Below, piece by piece: positions 11,143 to 24,866 of a DNA stretch of 24,866 nt; within the stretch, counting starts at the first letter, position 1, and each line of letters begins with the position of its first letter. A model generated the notes under the pieces. It searched no databases, had not been told where the DNA came from, and worked only from the letters and a program-made list of their open reading frames with translations. Where the stretch lies: the NCBI GenBank assembly GCA_910592205.1, contig CAJVPJ010000447.1, forward strand, positions 1-24,866, in the 5' to 3' direction. Made by a program: the position numbers and the translations under genes. The stretch comes from Paraglomus occultum. Its lineage: Eukaryota; Glomeromycota; Glomeromycetes; Paraglomerales; Paraglomeraceae.

Positions 11143-11294
11143 TATACACAATATAACGGACTAGTCGGGACCATAGTCTTTTCCACACTTTTGTTATAAA
11201 TTCCATCCCAGAGAAAAAAGTCCGTTATAATTAGTGTCTGCTATATCGACGGTCCGTTATATCGACGGTCCGTTATATCGACTTTTACTGTGTA
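11143..11294. mobile_element. pogo/Tigger-like MITE candidate with subterminal repeats
   Basis: The right end reads inward on the minus strand as CAGTAAAAGTCGATATAACG and continues GGAC, which matches my memory of pogo/Tigger terminal repeats (CAGT...TCGATATAACGGAC). The left end has ATATAACGGACTAGTCGGG (11151-11169) in inverted orientation relative to it, but its outermost bases do not pair well, so that end looks eroded. A 16-bp unit TATATCGACGGTCCGT is repeated about 2.5 times at 11242-11282. There is no coding capacity in the roughly 150 bp. TA dinucleotides flank both ends, as expected of Tc1/mariner-superfamily insertions. The exact borders are uncertain. Confidence 0.5.
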
Positions 11295-14025
11295 CTTGTA
11301 ATAAAAACTAACCACGAAACTTTCTCTCCAAAAATCGCGTATAGCTTTATTGTCGAACAGCGGATTTCATCACTAATACTGGACGAATCACATGATAACA
11401 TTACATCTTATATTTACATGGTGGAAACGTAGTTATTCCCCACATGTAGTTACCGAAACGGCTTAAAAAGTTTGGTTACAAACGTGTCTAATTAAACCGA
11501 GAACACATGATAAAAAGCTAGACTTTCTAATAAATACAAAATTTAAAATATATTTTTAATATGGTCTAAGACCCGATTGACCTCTTTCTTCATTTGTATC
11601 TCGCGATGCTTGTAACAAGACTCATTACGGCATTAGCGGCCTACCAGGTCTCTCCACGATAAATGTTCTGTTAATCTGAGCTGATCTAATTAAGTTCGAT
11701 AGTTATTCCGAAAACATTAGGTAGTCTTTCATACAGAACATTAGAGTAACGCTTTGGGAGGTGTTTGTTCCAATAAAAGAACGATTATAATTACAACCAT
11801 GTCATTATAAATCGGGTATTAAATAGCCCGGATCTTCAAATTATGGAAACGTTTAAATGTTGTAAACAAAATGGGTTGTCAATGTGATGGCCATAACCAA
11901 ACTTGGCATTAGGGTTATATTTTTGATATATGTTACTACATCCTAATAGGTTCGACAATTATCAGCATTAGCAAATTTTATTTCACACATGACTGTACTC
12001 GTGTTTTTGCGCAAGAACAAAAATTTTACTCGCGTAACAAAAGTTTCTAATTCCGGTAAGAATATGCGTTGATTAGTATATTTTAATTTTTGATAAACCA
12101 TATAAGGATAACTCACATGAAAAGTTTTTACCAATAACTTGGTAAAGCATACATCCTCAAGCGAAAGAGATTCTTGTTACTGGTTATCACGCTAAACCGA
12201 AAATTTCTATATTTATTTTATTTCGTTACCCATAGTAAAATTACAATCGGCAGGTTTCGTATTATAGCACAATCTAATAGAGATTCGCGACTATATTTAA
12301 TTTCTGTGATCGGCGTCCGAATTTATTATGAATACTTGTGCTGGGAAGTGACATAAACCCATGCATTTTACCAAAATTACCAATAATTACAGCACCACGC
12401 AGTACGCGTCTTTGGCATTACAACTTGTATATTCAAATGCACAGCATGGTCCTTTAGCAAGCCATGCTTTGTTGTAAACAGCTTACATTCTGTTAATTTA
12501 CAAAGCAATATCCGTTTGATTCTATTGCCATGAGGGTAAATCTTTTCTTTTTTTGACAAAAAAAAAAGCTACATTGTTTCACACATGCGTATTTCGAATA
12601 ACTTAAAAAAGACAAACTCAAATAAGTGATGAGAGACTGCAGTGTTACCTAAATTATCAGGATTTATTATATTAATATGCTAATTACAGATTCTTAATTC
12701 GAAATCAAAACTCGCCCAACCTGCTGCATGCTCACGACGGCAATTGTTGATAAAAACACAACTGAAGCAACAAATTTCTACTAAATAATATTTGCCGTGT
12801 CTATTCCTATTAATAAAGTTTTTGAAAAAAGAAAAAACACAACAATTTCTTACGTATACGAGAAACGAATAAAGGCAGGGCTACGATAGTCTCTTATTTT
12901 TGATTGGTAGTTTGTAACCATCTTTCTAACGCTGACTAATATATAATGTGAGAACAGGATACTTACTTGGTATCTTACTTGTATCCGTACTCTTGCAAAT
13001 GTTGCATTTAACTCTAAAAATAATTGCACAGCGGCAGTAGTGCGTACACAATTTAAAAATAAACAAATAAAAAATCCAATAGCATATTGTTCTGGAAGGT
13101 ATATCGTTACAAGACACTAATTCTTAAAGACTTATTTGAACATACTACAAAACAGGTTAATGGTCTTTGGATATTGCAGTGCACATAAATAAAATTTTGT
13201 TACATAGTATGTAGTTTTCTATCATTTGTTGCATGAATTGTATAATCCACGGGACCAGTAAAAGTTCCTGTATACAATGGATCGAAAGTCGGGTGTCAAT
13301 ACGACTACCATATTCATCAAGAAAAAAAAAACTTGATATGCAAATTAATTTTTATACGAGTATATTTAATTTTGCAAAAAACTTAAAACAATCTTTTCTC
13401 ATTTCATAATGCACGATTTATTTATTTGTCTAGTAGAGATAATCAAGTAGTTGTATAGTATTCATTCTCGTTACAACCGACGGGGATTACTAATAGCAAA
13501 ATTTTCATGCACTTTGAATAGTCATCAAACGCTTACAGAAACCAAACCGTTTTAGAAGTAAAGTTTGAATTGGTAAGCAAAGACAAGGAACAACCTGCTC
13601 ACGGCAGCATTACATATTCCGTGGTTTCAAACTAAAAAAAGAGTCTGAAACACTTTATTCAAACTTTAATCGAAAATTCATGTGATCTAATCGATTGTTA
13701 CGTATGATGCCCTGTATAGGAAACTTTTGGGATGCAGAACACCGAAAATGGTCCAGTTACTGGGCGTGTTACACACATTACGACTCGCGCTGCTATCTGT
13801 TGTAAACGATCTGCCAATACAAACTTTGATGCATCAAACAGATGCACGGGATTACACAGATAACAGTATCGTCTCCAGTATTTTGGAACACAAATAACCA
13901 AAAGTGTTCGCTCTCTACGAGAATAAATGAAGATCCTTACTATTAAAAAAGGAAACCCATATAAAAATATAACCGCATATAGTATACAGTAATACGAACA
14001 TACGTATTTGGAAGATAAGTCTTTC

Positions 14026-14046
14026 AAAAAAAAAAAAAAAAAAAAA
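14026..14046. repeat. Poly(A) run, 21 bases
   Basis: An uninterrupted A-run on the plus strand. It could be the tail of an old retroposed copy lying upstream on the plus strand, but I found no target-site duplication and no recognisable SINE or processed-gene body. A replication-slippage homopolymer is the simpler reading. Confidence 0.6.
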
Positions 14047-15780
14047 GAGTCGAATTGCAGTTGGTCTTTACTCCTTTGGTATCGCACTAATCAATATTGC
14101 AATGCTGCTGGTACGTGACAAGCTTTAAAAAGCGGGTTGACAGTTTTTTTTGCAAAGCTACGATTCTAACAAAAAATACCACTCATAAAAATATGCGTTG
14201 CTCAGGGGCGGTTAACTTAAAATAGAAGTTGTACAATGCAAAAAAATTTTTTTTTTTTACTATAGAGAAACGCCGAAATGCAGGTGCAGGCCTTGTGATA
14301 ATGTTGTTACTGCACATACTGAATATGTGTTATAAGTAATGGAAAACCTGTATTTATCAATTAATCTGTGTAACCAATTTTGGTTTACTATTACTATGGC
14401 AGATATTAATATTGCAATTTGTGATAATGCTAAATTTCCTATTTTGTCGTAGACATTCCTCGAACGTCAGATTCATCAGTGCGGACATTTTGTCCGAAAT
14501 CGCGGCTTGTTAACAGATTTCTTTTCCCTCTTCTCTTGTACTGCAGCGAGTATCTCTTTTTTAATCAACCGTTTCAGCGACTTTTTCAGTTTACAAAATT
14601 ATAAATTCAAATCATTGGATAAATAATTGCATAAATGATAAATATTTGTCTCTCAACATGAAAGTTGTTTGTACAAGCCGATTGAAAGGGTTTTGTCCGA
14701 CTTGCAGGTTTATCGTAATTTACATGAGTCTTGTCGATTTTTTAAAATTGTCCGAGTTAAGCTTATCGAATGCCTGGCGTATTAATGTGAATTGCAACAC
14801 GAGAAATGTAATTGACGGTTAGCCAATATTAATATTTTTGTCAATATAACAAGCACAGCCCAACCGTTTCAAAGCCAGTAAAAGAGAATTCTTGGCTTGT
14901 ATTTCTTTCACCTCGCAGTAAGTTTCGCCTGTGTAATAGTGTTTATTTTATTTCTAAATTGGTGATGGTTTGAACATTGTGACTAAAACATTAGGATAAC
15001 TAAACAAAATTGTGGTTAATTCAAATCTGGTGTCAATACTAATAAGTATGTGATAACTAACTGTTATTCGCTCCGTAATGATTTCGGGTTATACGTAATA
15101 CATTAGCACTTTACGTTGCCTTGTGGGTTGAAGTGTTGTACATGGGATTCTGCTAACCATCAATAAATGTGATCGAATGGCCATCAAAATATGCCAATTT
15201 GGGGAATTGATGGTCGATCTGTGTACAGTATAATTAATTACAATAAACGCATTCATAAGGCATTCATAAAGCATAATTCACTTGTTCTTATGCAAATATA
15301 GATATCAAAATCAGTTGAGATCATGATTATCGCTAAATTTGTATTTATAAAATGGAACTTACCAAAATGGTGACATTTGCTCGAAATTGAGATTGTACAA
15401 TCGCGGAATGCTTCCTACTATTAGAAAGTTCTAGTCAACGTTCTTGGTTTTTTGACATCAGTCCCACTCTGAATCTTTCTCATTTACAAAAAGCTGATTC
15501 CTTTTCCGGGATGACAAATACCAGTACTAGTTTGTAATGTTCGCGGCGAAACAAACACCTCAGCACCAAACGACGACTCATTTAACTTGCGATCATTATC
15601 TTTGTTGGATATTACTGTAGTCTTGGTATTTGTTTACTTATTCGGATAATCGCTGAATTGTTTATATATCCGGTTAAATGAAAAGAGGATGGGGGAAAAA
15701 ACCAAGTCTTTCATGAGACGATAAGAATATGGCGGTTAAAATGATAAAATTCGTCAGTACAAATAAACCTAACTCGCATA

Positions 15781-15800
15781 CGGCAGACGGCAGACGGTAG
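15781..15800. repeat. Short tandem repeat, 7-bp unit
   Basis: The unit CGGCAGA occurs twice perfectly, then a third copy with one change (CGGTAG). It stands out as GC-rich against the AT-rich background. No function is apparent. Confidence 0.6.
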
Positions 15801-15910
15801 CATGGTCAATACGTTTTCGAGTGCTGACATGAAATTAATATTAAAAAGGGCAGAATTATAAAAAGAGTTAGAATTAAAGGGTGTGATAACTTTTAGTGTG
15901 GTAATTTCCA

Positions 15911-15923
15911 ATAATAATAATAA
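15911..15923. repeat. ATA/AAT microsatellite
   Basis: A little over four units of a simple trinucleotide repeat in noncoding DNA. Confidence 0.6.
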
Positions 15924-16160
15924 GCATAAATAATTGCGGATATTTGATTTTTTCTGCCAATTCGAGGTTGGTACCAAGTTGGGGAAACTATTCACAGAGC
16001 TTTTACCTGTATGTCAATGAAACACAGTAAAATCCCATTAGATGGATGTGGTGCGCTTATTATTATTGTTATTGTGTGACTATACGAGATTTGATATTTA
16101 CAGAGAAAGCCTTTGACTGTACCATTTACCATTCCCCAAAGATGCTTGGTCATCAAGTTT

Positions 16161-16188
16161 GTTCATTTTCTCTTTCTCTTTCCGTTTC
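16161..16188 (+). promoter_or_regulatory. Pyrimidine-rich tract upstream of the kinase
   Basis: A nearly pure C/T tract about 290-315 bp before the kinase ATG. CT-rich tracts are frequent just upstream of transcription start sites in fungi, so this may mark the promoter. This is inference from position only. Confidence 0.3.
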
Positions 16189-16477
16189 CACACACCCACT
16201 CATCCATTGAATCGCTTTATCCGGGTCGTTCCATCCAAATCAAGCCTATTTTGTCCATTAGCGTTACGTTTATATTTAGCACCAAAATGCAAACATTTTA
16301 AAAAAATTCCATAATCGTACACCCAAAAACACAATTCCTGGAAGGGGTTGTCAGAAAAAAAAACTTGCAATTTTGACCAACTGCACGCACTACAACTTTA
16401 ATTGTCAAACGTCTATACATAGTCATCAACACTTAAGCAAAAAGTGCCTATTCTCTGACTTTTTTACCATAATATAA

Positions 16478-20013
<3,536 letters not shown>

Positions 20014-21065
20014 TAGAAGTTTTCTGTCAGAAGATTGCTTTATTTTGTAAGGTATTCAAGATCAATATTTCTTATAATGTCAATATGATGCGTCGATGGA
20101 GGACGCCTTAATAATTGGAATAGATAGGATCGCTCGGGGGGTGACAAATTATAGATTGGAATGCAGGGGAACAAAGAAACGAGAAGGTGAAACAAATACG
20201 TTTTTTGTTATCTGAGACCGATAATGAGCGGTTGTGCGATCTTGTCATTTATATTATTTGAAAAGACAATCTGTATATGTTATTTCATTTTCCATTGCTT
20301 AGACTTATTCTTGCTATTTGCTTGTATTGTTAATAGCGGGACTACCGATAATGTTCACTATATTGTCGATGATATTTGATGTATTGTATTTTGATATATT
20401 ATTTCCGGTTAGGCGTCATTTTTTTAGTCGTTCTAGGATGAACCCACATCTCCTTTGTATATCGTTAGCAATTCCTTTTTTTTTTATTCGTCCCTTACAT
20501 TTATTATAAAATCAATTTATCTTTGTGCATAGTACAAACTCTCTTATTTAAGAGGAATTTATGTAGGGCAAAAGTTTAGCCTGGAGTTGGAAATTCATAG
20601 ACGAAACTTTCATTTTTCATGTAGATTTTATTTCCCATAACTTGACGAATAGTTGATACACTTGTACGTTAAGATCACGTGTGCTTATGAGATTTTTGTC
20701 AAGTTTCTAATGAGGATTGACCGAGAGTTGCCAACCTAATCAGAAATCTATAAAAAAAAAAGAAATCAATAATTTAATAAGGTAATGTCAAACAAAGCTT
20801 AATCAATCCAGTAGGAGAAAATAAGTCAAAGGGCACTTTGATCTTTATAGCAACTAGCTTTATGTAATGCAGTTTACAAACCAGATGTGGACTGTTTCTT
20901 CTCGCGATGTAACTAAGCTGCACTCTTAGTACACACTCGGAGGCTTGTTTGCATTTGTGTATACTGAGTAATAGATAATGTGCATACTACATTTGTTTTC
21001 ACACACTGTTTATCTTAAAATTATTTATTATTTATATATCTAAACACATAATATACATAATTTTT
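20014..21065. other. Convergent intergenic region
   Basis: It lies between the 3' end of the kinase and the 3' end of the minus-strand membrane protein, so it should hold two 3' UTRs and no promoter. AT-rich with no recognised gene; a 63-codon hydrophobic open frame at 20318-20509 lacks any family signal. No clear AATAAA is seen for the kinase. Confidence 0.5.
21024..21029 (-). promoter_or_regulatory. Candidate polyadenylation signal
   Basis: AATAAA on the minus strand, 37 nt after the stop codon of the 21066-22268 gene, followed by more A/T-rich sequence. It is a plausible poly(A) signal for that gene. Confidence 0.5.
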
Positions 21066-22268
21066 TTATAAACTAAGTCTCCTATTATGTTCTCGTGCAG
21101 CCGCCACTTGACTTTGCCTCTTTTCTCTATTTGTCTTTGGAGTTGATAGATCGTCATAATCTAGATCGCCCGACCCATCATGCCCGTATACGGTTAACAC
21201 GTAAAGACCGTTCATCAGATTTCTGATACATATTCCCATATTTACAATGGTAGCTAGTGTTAAACAAAACACGACCGCCAGGAAGAGAGTAAGGAATCTG
21301 CGGGTGTATAGATATGGATCGGGGATACGATGAGCATGCATATTGACATCAACGATGCGGTAAAGAAAATATGCTACGCTCAGGATTAAGATTCCAATAA
21401 CCGACAATAAACAGTATTTCTGTTCTTTGGCTGTCCCAACCCAGGCGATAATGAACGCAATTGTCCCAACAACAAAAACGCATATTGTCTCTGTCATTGT
21501 TTTCGAGTAGCCCAGCTTTTCCGACGGTATCAACTGAATAGCGTAAGTTCCAACGAAGAATATATTCATCTTAATTAGCGTCATTAATAACGTTATTTCG
21601 ACGAATGCTTTCCGTACGCTCGGGTCGCCACTGTATGTTTGATAATTCTTCCATCCAAACTCGATTACCAAATATCTCGTTAATATTCCTAATACGACGC
21701 TGCATGCTACTACGATTCCGATGATTATATATTCCAAAGGTCTCATCCTCCCTTCAAAGAAAATTTTTGCATCATCAGAACTACGGAATCTGTTGGGGTC
21801 TACGGGCGACCAGGTTGCGTCTTTTGTGCCTTGATCTTCCAGTATAATGTGTTGATAGGTTTGAACACCGGCATACGATAGAGTGATAAAATTCAGAATA
21901 GCGAGAGCGACCAACTGGATAGTGTTGCGATTGAATAGTGCGTCCACACATATGATTAACTGAAATGCTTGTGCGAGAATGAATCTGGATAAGAGAACAA
22001 CAACGGATATTAGGGAGGAGAGTTAGGGAACGGTAAAAAGTAACAAGGAAAATGTGTTTTCCATCATTACATATTCATTGACCTACATTGCATGATATAT
22101 TAAATCCGACTCGCTGATTCCTTGTCCAGTCTCATCGAGTGCATAGTTGTTGACGAAGGACACATGAAAATATACAACCAGACATTCCAACGTCGTCAGC
22201 ACAATTGCCTGCACCAAATATATGGCAAGCACAGTTTTCCCCAACTTTGATAAGCGTGTCATTGTCAT
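21066..22268 (-). CDS. Polytopic membrane protein, UPF0658 Golgi type
   Basis: Two exons, 22268-22087 and 21984-21066, with a 102-nt intron starting GTAGGT and ending CCAG, phase 2; 366 aa. ATG 22268 is the first ATG; the frame is open a little further up but only with GTG. About six to seven hydrophobic segments are visible, at roughly 12-35, 62-73, 80-100, 144-165, 185-205, 211-235, 242-262 and 292-318, some perhaps re-entrant. The pattern F-I-L-A-Q-A-F-Q ... D-A-L-F (62-77) followed by N-T-I-Q-L-V and Y-A-G-V-Q-T-Y-Q, plus the E-Y-I-I-I-G segment before helix 3, matches my memory of fungal UPF0658 proteins (fission yeast SPAC23H3.04/SPAC1952.10c class), which localise to Golgi membranes and have no known activity. 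The C-terminus is hydrophilic and basic. The exon junction restores this family motif, which supports the splice choice. The family call is from memory and moderately sure. Confidence 0.7.
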
Positions 22269-22861
22269 TCTGTTCAGTAAGCGCACACAACCGCGCTCGA
22301 AATTTGGAAATATTCAAAAAGTGAACGGCGAGAAATTATGTTCTGATACGCCCTGATTTTATTGCTTTGCTTATAAACAACGGATTAGCTATTTTTAGAA
22401 ATTGTAGTTCCTACTGCCACATTCAGCACAAAATAAGGGTGGATTTACATCTGATAAAATTTTTTAATGATAACGATAATAATAATGGCAAATTTTTTAC
22501 CGGCCCAGACAATATGTGGTACGTGAAAACCAATATTATCATTATGCAGATTGAGGCTATGTTAAGGTCGGTGTATGATAAATTATCGCGGAAACGGGAA
22601 ATTGTTTTGTATGACACCCGGTGGATCTATTTTTGTGGACTCGGGTTTCGATGGCCAAGAAAAACTGCGCAATGAGCTTGGTGACACATGTTTATGTATA
22701 TGGTGAAAGAATGAAATTGCCTATACAAGCACCGAGTGTTCGATAATCATGTAGCGGGTAAATGCGGGGAAGCTTCGTATCGAACGTTCCTAAGATGCAC
22801 AGGCGATGAAAAGTACACATGTTCTGATAAATAATACTGTAGTATTTGTCATTTATTATTC

Positions 22862-22876
22862 AATAATAATAATAAT
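22862..22876. repeat. (AAT)5 microsatellite
   Basis: Five uninterrupted AAT units in noncoding DNA. Confidence 0.7.
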
Positions 22877-23413
22877 GAATGTCTCGTGAACGTGAGTCTT
22901 GACCGTAATTGGGAAATTAACAATTTCGAGCGTCCTTGTAAGGCCAGGTTTGACATGGTTTGACATATAATTCTGTTGCACATGATGTATTTCAACTGTG
23001 CATACTTGCTCTTTTTTGCTTTCTTTTCAATTTATAATGAGTAATCATTTAGACTGCAATTGTATTGAATGCTGTTATTTGTTACACAACTGATGAGTCT
23101 GATAATGATCACTGACTAATTTATTGATGTGCTTATTGCCCGCAGCACAACAAAGTGATATTTAGTTCAGTCTCCGGAGCGAGACGAGTCTTTAAAGTAT
23201 GCAGTAAATTAGAAATAGTGTTAGGGGAAGGCGAAAAATTTATCCGGGACCATACTGTTTTAATCTCGCAGGCGGTCCAGACATGCACGCATGTAGGGGG
23301 GCTATCAGTTGCTAAAAATAAGGTTAGACCCTGCGTCTTGTGATAATGAAATGGTAGGTCAGAATTCGTTTTTCGAGGCATGCTCAATAGATGTTATATT
23401 TAGTATGATGTAT

Positions 23414-23457
23414 CCCATTTGTGAATAAATGGGTACTTTTGCATTGATTATCAATGC
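23414..23457. repeat. Two adjacent perfect hairpins
   Basis: CCCATTT (23414-23420) pairs with AAATGGG (23427-23433) across a 6-nt loop. Seven bases later GCATTGAT (23441-23448) pairs with ATCAATGC (23450-23457) around a single T. Two perfect stems within 44 bp are unusual, but no gene end or known element is nearby. Confidence 0.55.
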
Positions 23458-23774
23458 TGTTATGATTTACTGTTTCACAACACTTTGTTTACGTAATCTA
23501 ACTGCAAACGGTTAGTTTTGGGGTTTTTGTTTAAGGATTGAATGATTTTAGAATAATGCTTGTTTGTTCATCCATTTAGACAACACATGTTGGCATATGG
23601 GCAAAGAGTCAAATCATTATTCTAGAAAGGCAGTTTCTTGATGCGAGTATTACGCCACACTAAACATTTATACAAAAAAGGCGGGCTGTGGGAATCAATT
23701 TACTTTCTTAAAAATGGCCATGTGGTACAATTATTGCTGTAGTTCGGTGAATTGCTCACGAAGAAAGACCCCCG

Positions 23775-23792
23775 AACCGAATTGATTCGGTT
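23775..23792. repeat. Perfect 8-bp inverted repeat rich in CCGAA
   Basis: AACCGAATTGATTCGGTT is an 8-bp palindrome with a 2-nt centre. Related pieces (TTCGGTGAA near 23741, CGAACCG near 23799) lie within 40 bp either side. This could be the end or middle of a small decayed inverted-repeat element. Confidence 0.45.
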
Positions 23793-24350
23793 GTTTACGA
23801 ACCGTTTACTATTAAATTTATTATTATGCTAATACCGCAAGATAAAAACGTGACCGCAGCAGCATCCGCAGTTTTTTGCAAACATAATTTCAGAAAAGTA
23901 AAATTTCCCCCGAATAATAATTACATTGCCGTCATGATTTATTATTCTGGTGCAAAAACATACTTTATCTTTTTATTATTGATGGTATATACGACAGTAT
24001 GTCAACCTTTGTGTCACGTTATTGTACATATTAATATTCTTTTAGTCTCTTTGTTCTTCAGAGACAGGTTTATTGTTGTAATAGTCTTTTGCCAATTATC
24101 GTTTAAACATTTATCGCTGCTTTTTCGCAGAACAAAAAATTATTGCTTTGATGTATAAATTATATACAATGTGGTTAACGTTAAACGGAATTTGTTTATC
24201 TTAATAACATTTTCTGCGAATAGAGAACGCTTATCTAGTTTGTCGTAACAATAACAGTCACTCAACAAGTGCAATATTACGCGTTTCGTCAAGTATAATT
24301 GGTCACAGTGGGATTAGACATCGGTAGTGTTACAAACATACGGGAGCCTT

Positions 24351-24787
24351 GTATAAAATTCCATAAACGAAGTTTTTTTTTCGCCAATCATTCGCCAATC
24401 ACTTCGATAGTGGAAACACACGAACTTCAAACCTCGATAACTTTTGAACAAAGCAAGCTATGCTTATACAGTCTGTGCCAAGACATGCCACAAAAGATGC
24501 CTACAAGAAAATAGGAAAAGATTTTTAGTATTAATATAAAAATAATAAAAAAAGGTTTGTTTTTTTAAAACATTTGAAGAGTTTTAATTGGTATCCTTTC
24601 GATCCCATTTGTTTTTATGTGCAACCCATACTGTTATCAACAAAGACTAAAAATTGTCTCTATTTTTTTGTGGAACAGGCGTTGTATCGGCACAGACTTT
24701 ATCGAGGTTTGAAGTTCGTGTGTTTTTACTATCGAAAGTGATTGGCGAATGATCGGCGAAAAAAAACATCGTTTATGGAATTTTATA
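24351..24787. mobile_element. Foldback/MITE-like element with long inverted arms
   Basis: The left arm (24351-24440) and the reverse complement of the right arm (24699-24787) match over about 89 bases with four substitutions and two single-base indels. Shared landmarks are GTATAAAATTCCATAAACGA, CATTCGCCAATCACTT and CACACGAACTTCAAACCTCG. The match resumes further inside with GTCTGTGCC (24471-24479) against GGCACAGAC (24689-24697), so the left arm carries about 30 extra bases. The central stretch of about 210 bp is AT-rich and noncoding. Weaker similarity outward (around 24260-24350 against 24788-24866) hints that the inverted repeat may run past the window edge. No target-site duplication could be fixed. 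It belongs to no superfamily I recognise. Confidence 0.65.
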
Positions 24788-24866
24788 CTGTGACTTCCAT
24801 AAATATTGCACCACTCATGAGAAAGAGTCTTGACCTGTGATTTCTCTCAACGCAATAGTTGCAATG

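Larger units (their letters stand above)
11295..16477. other. Long gene-poor spacer before the kinase
   Basis: About 5.2 kb of AT-rich DNA with no recognised gene. Open frames of 60-130 codons occur on both strands but show no family motif and are rich in Phe, Tyr, Ile and Lys, as expected of AT-rich chance frames. Visible structure: an 8-bp perfect hairpin TTTACCAA/TTGGTAAA at 12128-12147, a 21-base A-run at 14026-14046, a small hairpin CGGACA/TGTCCG at 14482-14496, and short tandem repeats at 15781-15800 and 15911-15923. The kinase promoter lies at the high-coordinate end. Confidence 0.55.
22269..24350. other. Gene-poor region right of the UPF0658 gene
   Basis: About 2.1 kb. The first few hundred bases should contain the promoter of the minus-strand UPF0658 gene. 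No recognised gene follows. An ATG-started 110-codon open frame at 23826-24158 is Phe/Ile/Val-rich with a hydrophobic middle but has no family match I know. A stretch at 23133-23387, less AT-rich to the eye, is open on both strands without recognisable motifs. Perfect small hairpins at 23414-23457 and 23775-23792 are listed separately. Confidence 0.5.

Noticed and set aside
13698-14087. 129-codon minus-strand open frame
   Set aside because: Part of it is a poly-Phe run created by the A-run at 14026-14046, and the rest has no recognisable domain.
14482-14756. TTGTCCGA-type motif seen three times (near 14490, 14693 and 14748) and a small CGGACA/TGTCCG hairpin
   Set aside because: The copies are short, irregularly spaced and not next to any gene start; chance is adequate.
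23826-24158. ATG-started 110-codon hydrophobic frame
   Set aside because: Composition matches AT-rich chance frames (Phe, Ile, Val, Lys), with no signal peptide pattern at the start, no family match and no splice partner.

Overview
The window looks like a piece of an AT-rich fungal nuclear genome, probably from an early-diverging lineage (Mucoromycota in the broad sense, possibly Glomeromycotina). Four of the five genes are split by short GT-AG introns (75 to 261 nt). Spacing between genes is wide (up to about 5.6 kb) and holds decayed transposon sequence. The protein families fit fungi: a ZIF-like MFS transporter, a UPF0658-type Golgi membrane protein, an FRE/NOX-type reductase and a Ste20/PAK kinase. 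Placement below the level of fungi is inference from gene style and base composition.

Layout. 162-2450 (-): eight-exon MFS transporter, 489 aa. 2451-6600: long AT-rich spacer with a perfect hairpin and one unrecognised coding-like island (4715-5002). About 6600-6833 (+): short decayed reading frame resembling a PIF/Harbinger (DDE_Tnp_4) transposase. 7539-8519 (-): two-exon secreted or membrane-anchored Reeler-domain protein, 239 aa. 9227-10894 (+): intronless 555-aa FRE/NOX-superfamily flavocytochrome, divergent from the Reeler gene across a 707-bp shared upstream region. 11143-11294: pogo/Tigger-like MITE candidate. 11295-16477: about 5 kb with no recognised gene. 16478-20013 (+): eleven-exon p21-activated kinase (Ste20/PAK group I type), 732 aa, with CRIB and kinase domains and no visible PH domain. 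21066-22268 (-): two-exon polytopic membrane protein of UPF0658 type, 366 aa, convergent with the kinase. 22269-24866: gene-poor, with several perfect hairpins and, at the right edge, a long imperfect inverted repeat about 440 bp across that looks like a foldback or MITE-type element.

The genes do not form an obvious pathway or cluster. The only arrangement that suggests co-regulation is the divergent Reeler/reductase pair. I found no tRNA, rRNA, CRISPR array or convincing new multi-gene system. The least explained items are the right-edge inverted repeat, the Reeler protein beside the reductase, and the coding-like island at 4.7-5.0 kb. All exon junctions below were placed by hand from GT/AG sites, phase continuity and family sequence patterns, and have no transcript support.
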